Shown here one piece after another: positions 6,700-8,130 of a DNA stretch of 8,130 nucleotides. Under the pieces are notes generated by a model. The model saw only the letters and a list, made by a program, of their open reading frames with translations. It searched no databases and was not told the origin of the DNA. The stretch is from an uncultured archaeon. GTDB lineage: Archaea > Thermoproteota > Nitrososphaeria > Nitrososphaerales > CALBXV01. The DNA lies in contig CALBXV010000204.1 in NCBI GenBank assembly GCA_937890045.1, positions 1 through 8,130 on the forward strand. Reading direction: 5' to 3'. Made by a program: the position numbers and the translations under genes. Numbering within the stretch: position 1 is the stretch's first letter; each line of letters begins with the position of its first letter.

Positions 6700-7809
6700 T
6701 TATTTTCTATTTGTTTTATTAATCAAATTAGTTTCTCTACCAGCAATTTTCCATTTTGCTTCTATTCTATTATTTTTTATTCCAATTAATTGATTAAACA
6801 TGTTAACACACGTACAAACATGATAAGGAATTATTTCTATTTTGTCACCTACTTTTAAATTATTAGTTCTCTGAAAATCTATTGCGCTATGTTCTTCCCA
6901 CATCTGTTTTATTTTTCCATCATATCCTACTATCTTATGGTTAAGTAATCCTGTATCGTTACATAGTGATTTCTTTCCAGCGTCTACTACTGCTATTTTT
7001 GTGTTTGGTTTACTTATTACTGTAGTTATAACAGTTGTTGCACAACGTTCTTGTTTTATTACCTCTCTTTCAACTTGCATATAATCGTAAAATACATAGT
7101 TTCCTGGTCTAATTTCTGTCACCCCCTCTATTTTTGTCGAAATCTTTGCTGAAGGTGTTGACCCTACACTGATTTCTTTTATTTCAATTCCTGAATTTTT
7201 TATATCTTTGGCAATATCTACTATTTTATTGATAATTTTATTTACAGTTATTTCTCTTTTATTGTGATTAAAAATATTATACGCTTGTCCTTCATAACAC
7301 ATTAAACCTTCTACATTAACTCCTTTTAATTGAGTTATTTTATTAACAAATTTTAATGTTTTTTGAATAGGTATTCCACATCTCCCTCCTCCTATGTCAA
7401 TTTCAACTATTACATTAAATTTACCCTCTTTTTTATTTGCGTATTTATCTAATTGAATTACTGAATCTAGTGAATCAACTGCAGTAGTAATTTTACATTT
7501 CTGTGCCAATTCAAATAAACGAGAAATTTTTGGTTGACCTATTATCTGTGTTGGTATTAAAATATCTGTTATCCCATTTTCGTACATAATCTCTGCTTCA
7601 CTTACTTTCTGACAACAAATTCCACTAGCGCCATAACTTAATTGTATTTTTGCAATTTCAGGAATTTGATGTGTTTTTGTATGAGGTCTTAATTTAACAT
7701 TATATTTTTTTGTATAATCTGACATTTCTTTTATATTGCTAATCATTTTATCTAAATTTACAATTACTGCTGGTGTATCAATATTTTCTTTTAATGTTAC
7801 ATCAGTCAT
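6700..7809 (-). CDS. D-threonine aldolase / D-serine dehydratase-family PLP enzyme
   Basis: This 369-residue protein belongs to the fold-type III (alanine-racemase-like barrel) PLP family that includes D-threonine aldolase, D-serine dehydratase, D-threo-3-hydroxyaspartate dehydratase and beta-hydroxyaspartate aldolase. The N-terminal IDTPAVIVNLD (10-20) opens the barrel. RPHTKTHQ (41-48) carries the PLP lysine K45. EIRPGNYVFYD (232-242), VDAGKKSL (275-282) and EEHSAI (305-310) are family motifs. PYHVCTCVN (328-336) supplies H330 and C332, matching the His-Cys pair that binds the essential metal (zinc in the D-serine dehydratases). All catalytic residues I would look for are present, so it should be active. 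The members cannot be told apart from sequence alone: the product may be glycine plus an aldehyde, or ammonia plus a 2-oxoacid. It starts without a Shine-Dalgarno sequence, is divergent from the MocA-like gene, and lies directly upstream of acetyl-CoA synthetase. Confidence 0.9.
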   Translation of the reverse strand: MTDVTLKENIDTPAVIVNLDKMISNIKEMSDYTKKYNVKLRPHTKTHQIPEIAKIQLSYGASGICCQKVSEAEIMYENGITDILIPTQIIGQPKISRLFELAQKCKITTAVDSLDSVIQLDKYANKKEGKFNVIVEIDIGGGRCGIPIQKTLKFVNKITQLKGVNVEGLMCYEGQAYNIFNHNKREITVNKIINKIVDIAKDIKNSGIEIKEISVGSTPSAKISTKIEGVTEIRPGNYVFYDYMQVEREVIKQERCATTVITTVISKPNTKIAVVDAGKKSLCNDTGLLNHKIVGYDGKIKQMWEEHSAIDFQRTNNLKVGDKIEIIPYHVCTCVNMFNQLIGIKNNRIEAKWKIAGRETNLINKTNRK

Positions 7810-7818
7810 AATTTTAAC

Positions 7819-7861
7819 TTAATATACAGATTGTATTTAAAATATGTTTACTATATATTAA
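7819..7861. promoter_or_regulatory. Divergent promoter with central TATA-like core and flanking inverted repeat
   Basis: The 58 bases between the PLP-enzyme gene and the MocA-like gene contain TATTTAAAATA at 7834-7844, itself a palindrome, about 26-30 bases from both start codons. One TATA-like core could thus serve leaderless transcripts in both directions. It is flanked by TTAATATACAG (7819-7829) and CTATATATTAA (7851-7861), which pair at 10 of 11 positions around a 21-base spacer. Each arm would lie just before a transcription start, a position suited to a repressor or other dimeric regulator. The AT-rich composition raises the odds of chance pairing. Confidence 0.4.
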
Positions 7862-7867
7862 ATCTGA

Positions 7868-8130
7868 TTGATTACTGCAATAATATTAGCCGCTGGTATG
7901 TCCACAAGAATAAGTAAAGTTAAACAAACTTTAGTATTAGGATCAAAACCAATTTTACAACATGTTATAGATAATATTAAAAATTCTATGATTGATAATA
8001 TCATTTTAGTTTTAGGTTATAAATATAATGAAATACTTGAAAAACTTGATGTTTCAGGAATTAATGTGAACATAAATCCTAGTTATGAAAATGGACTTAG
8101 TTCGTCTTTAAAAGTTGTATTAAAAATCTT
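7868..8130 (+). CDS. MocA-like NTP transferase (molybdenum cofactor cytidylyltransferase type), 3' partial
   Basis: The frame is open from TTG at 7868 to the right edge, 87 codons. An in-frame TGA at 7865-7867 directly precedes the TTG, and the next ATG (7898) would remove the nucleotide-binding loop, so TTG is the best start. The product begins with IILAAGMSTR (5-14) followed by K19, the LAAGxSxR...K signature of IspD/MobA/MocA-type nucleotidyltransferases. NPSYENGLSSSLK (70-82) resembles the MocA/YgfJ subgroup, which attaches CMP to molybdopterin to make the cytosine dinucleotide cofactor of xanthine-oxidase-family enzymes such as aerobic CO dehydrogenase. The glycine of the usual RMG is replaced (R-I-S). 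MobA (GMP) or a sugar-nucleotide transferase are less likely alternatives. No Shine-Dalgarno site is present upstream, fitting leaderless transcription from the shared divergent promoter. Confidence 0.8.
   Translation, partial: MITAIILAAGMSTRISKVKQTLVLGSKPILQHVIDNIKNSMIDNIILVLGYKYNEILEKLDVSGINVNINPSYENGLSSSLKVVLKI

Noticed and set aside
7898..7900. ATG as start of the MocA-like gene
   Set aside because: It would remove the LAAG nucleotide-binding loop that the family needs; the TTG at 7868 keeps it.
1..8130. tRNA, CRISPR array, insertion sequence or integrase site
   Set aside because: No G+C-rich structured island, no regularly spaced repeats and no transposase or integrase motifs were seen on either strand.

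Overview
The window is AT-rich (roughly 30% G+C by eye, lower between genes) and almost certainly archaeal. The evidence is an Alba-family nucleic-acid-binding protein, a two-subunit 2-oxoacid:ferredoxin oxidoreductase with a fused gamma-alpha chain, and several genes that lack a Shine-Dalgarno site but carry a TATA-like box about 25-32 bases before the start codon, as in leaderless archaeal transcription. The lineage cannot be fixed from sequence reading alone. A Nitrososphaeria/Thaumarchaeota-like or other small-genome marine archaeon is a guess only.

Layout from left to right: (1) the 3' part of a membrane protein with a spermidine-synthase-like domain, plus strand, cut by the left edge; (2) an Alba protein with a long charged N-terminal extension, minus strand, ending 3 bases from gene 1; (3) a 234-base, very AT-rich divergent intergenic region; (4) a plus-strand operon of gamma-alpha and beta subunits of a 2-oxoacid:ferredoxin oxidoreductase, overlapping by 8 bases; (5) a short convergent terminator region; (6) AMP-forming acetyl-CoA synthetase, minus strand; (7) a D-threonine aldolase / D-serine dehydratase-family PLP enzyme, minus strand, directly upstream of (6); (8) a 58-base divergent promoter region; (9) the 5' part of a MocA-like nucleotidyltransferase that starts at TTG, plus strand, cut by the right edge.

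The metabolic core converges on acyl-CoA. The oxidoreductase makes an acyl-CoA (acetyl-CoA if the substrate is pyruvate, succinyl-CoA if 2-oxoglutarate) and reduced ferredoxin. The synthetase activates acetate. The PLP enzyme upstream of the synthetase belongs to a family that includes aldolases releasing acetaldehyde and glycine, which would give a short route to acetate, but its substrate cannot be read from sequence. The MocA-like protein suggests a molybdenum-cytosine-dinucleotide enzyme elsewhere in the genome.

I did not find a new defence, mobile or multi-gene system here. The features most worth a second look are the extended Alba protein, the spermidine-synthase-like domain lacking one family-typical acidic residue, and the inverted repeat in the 58-base divergent promoter.
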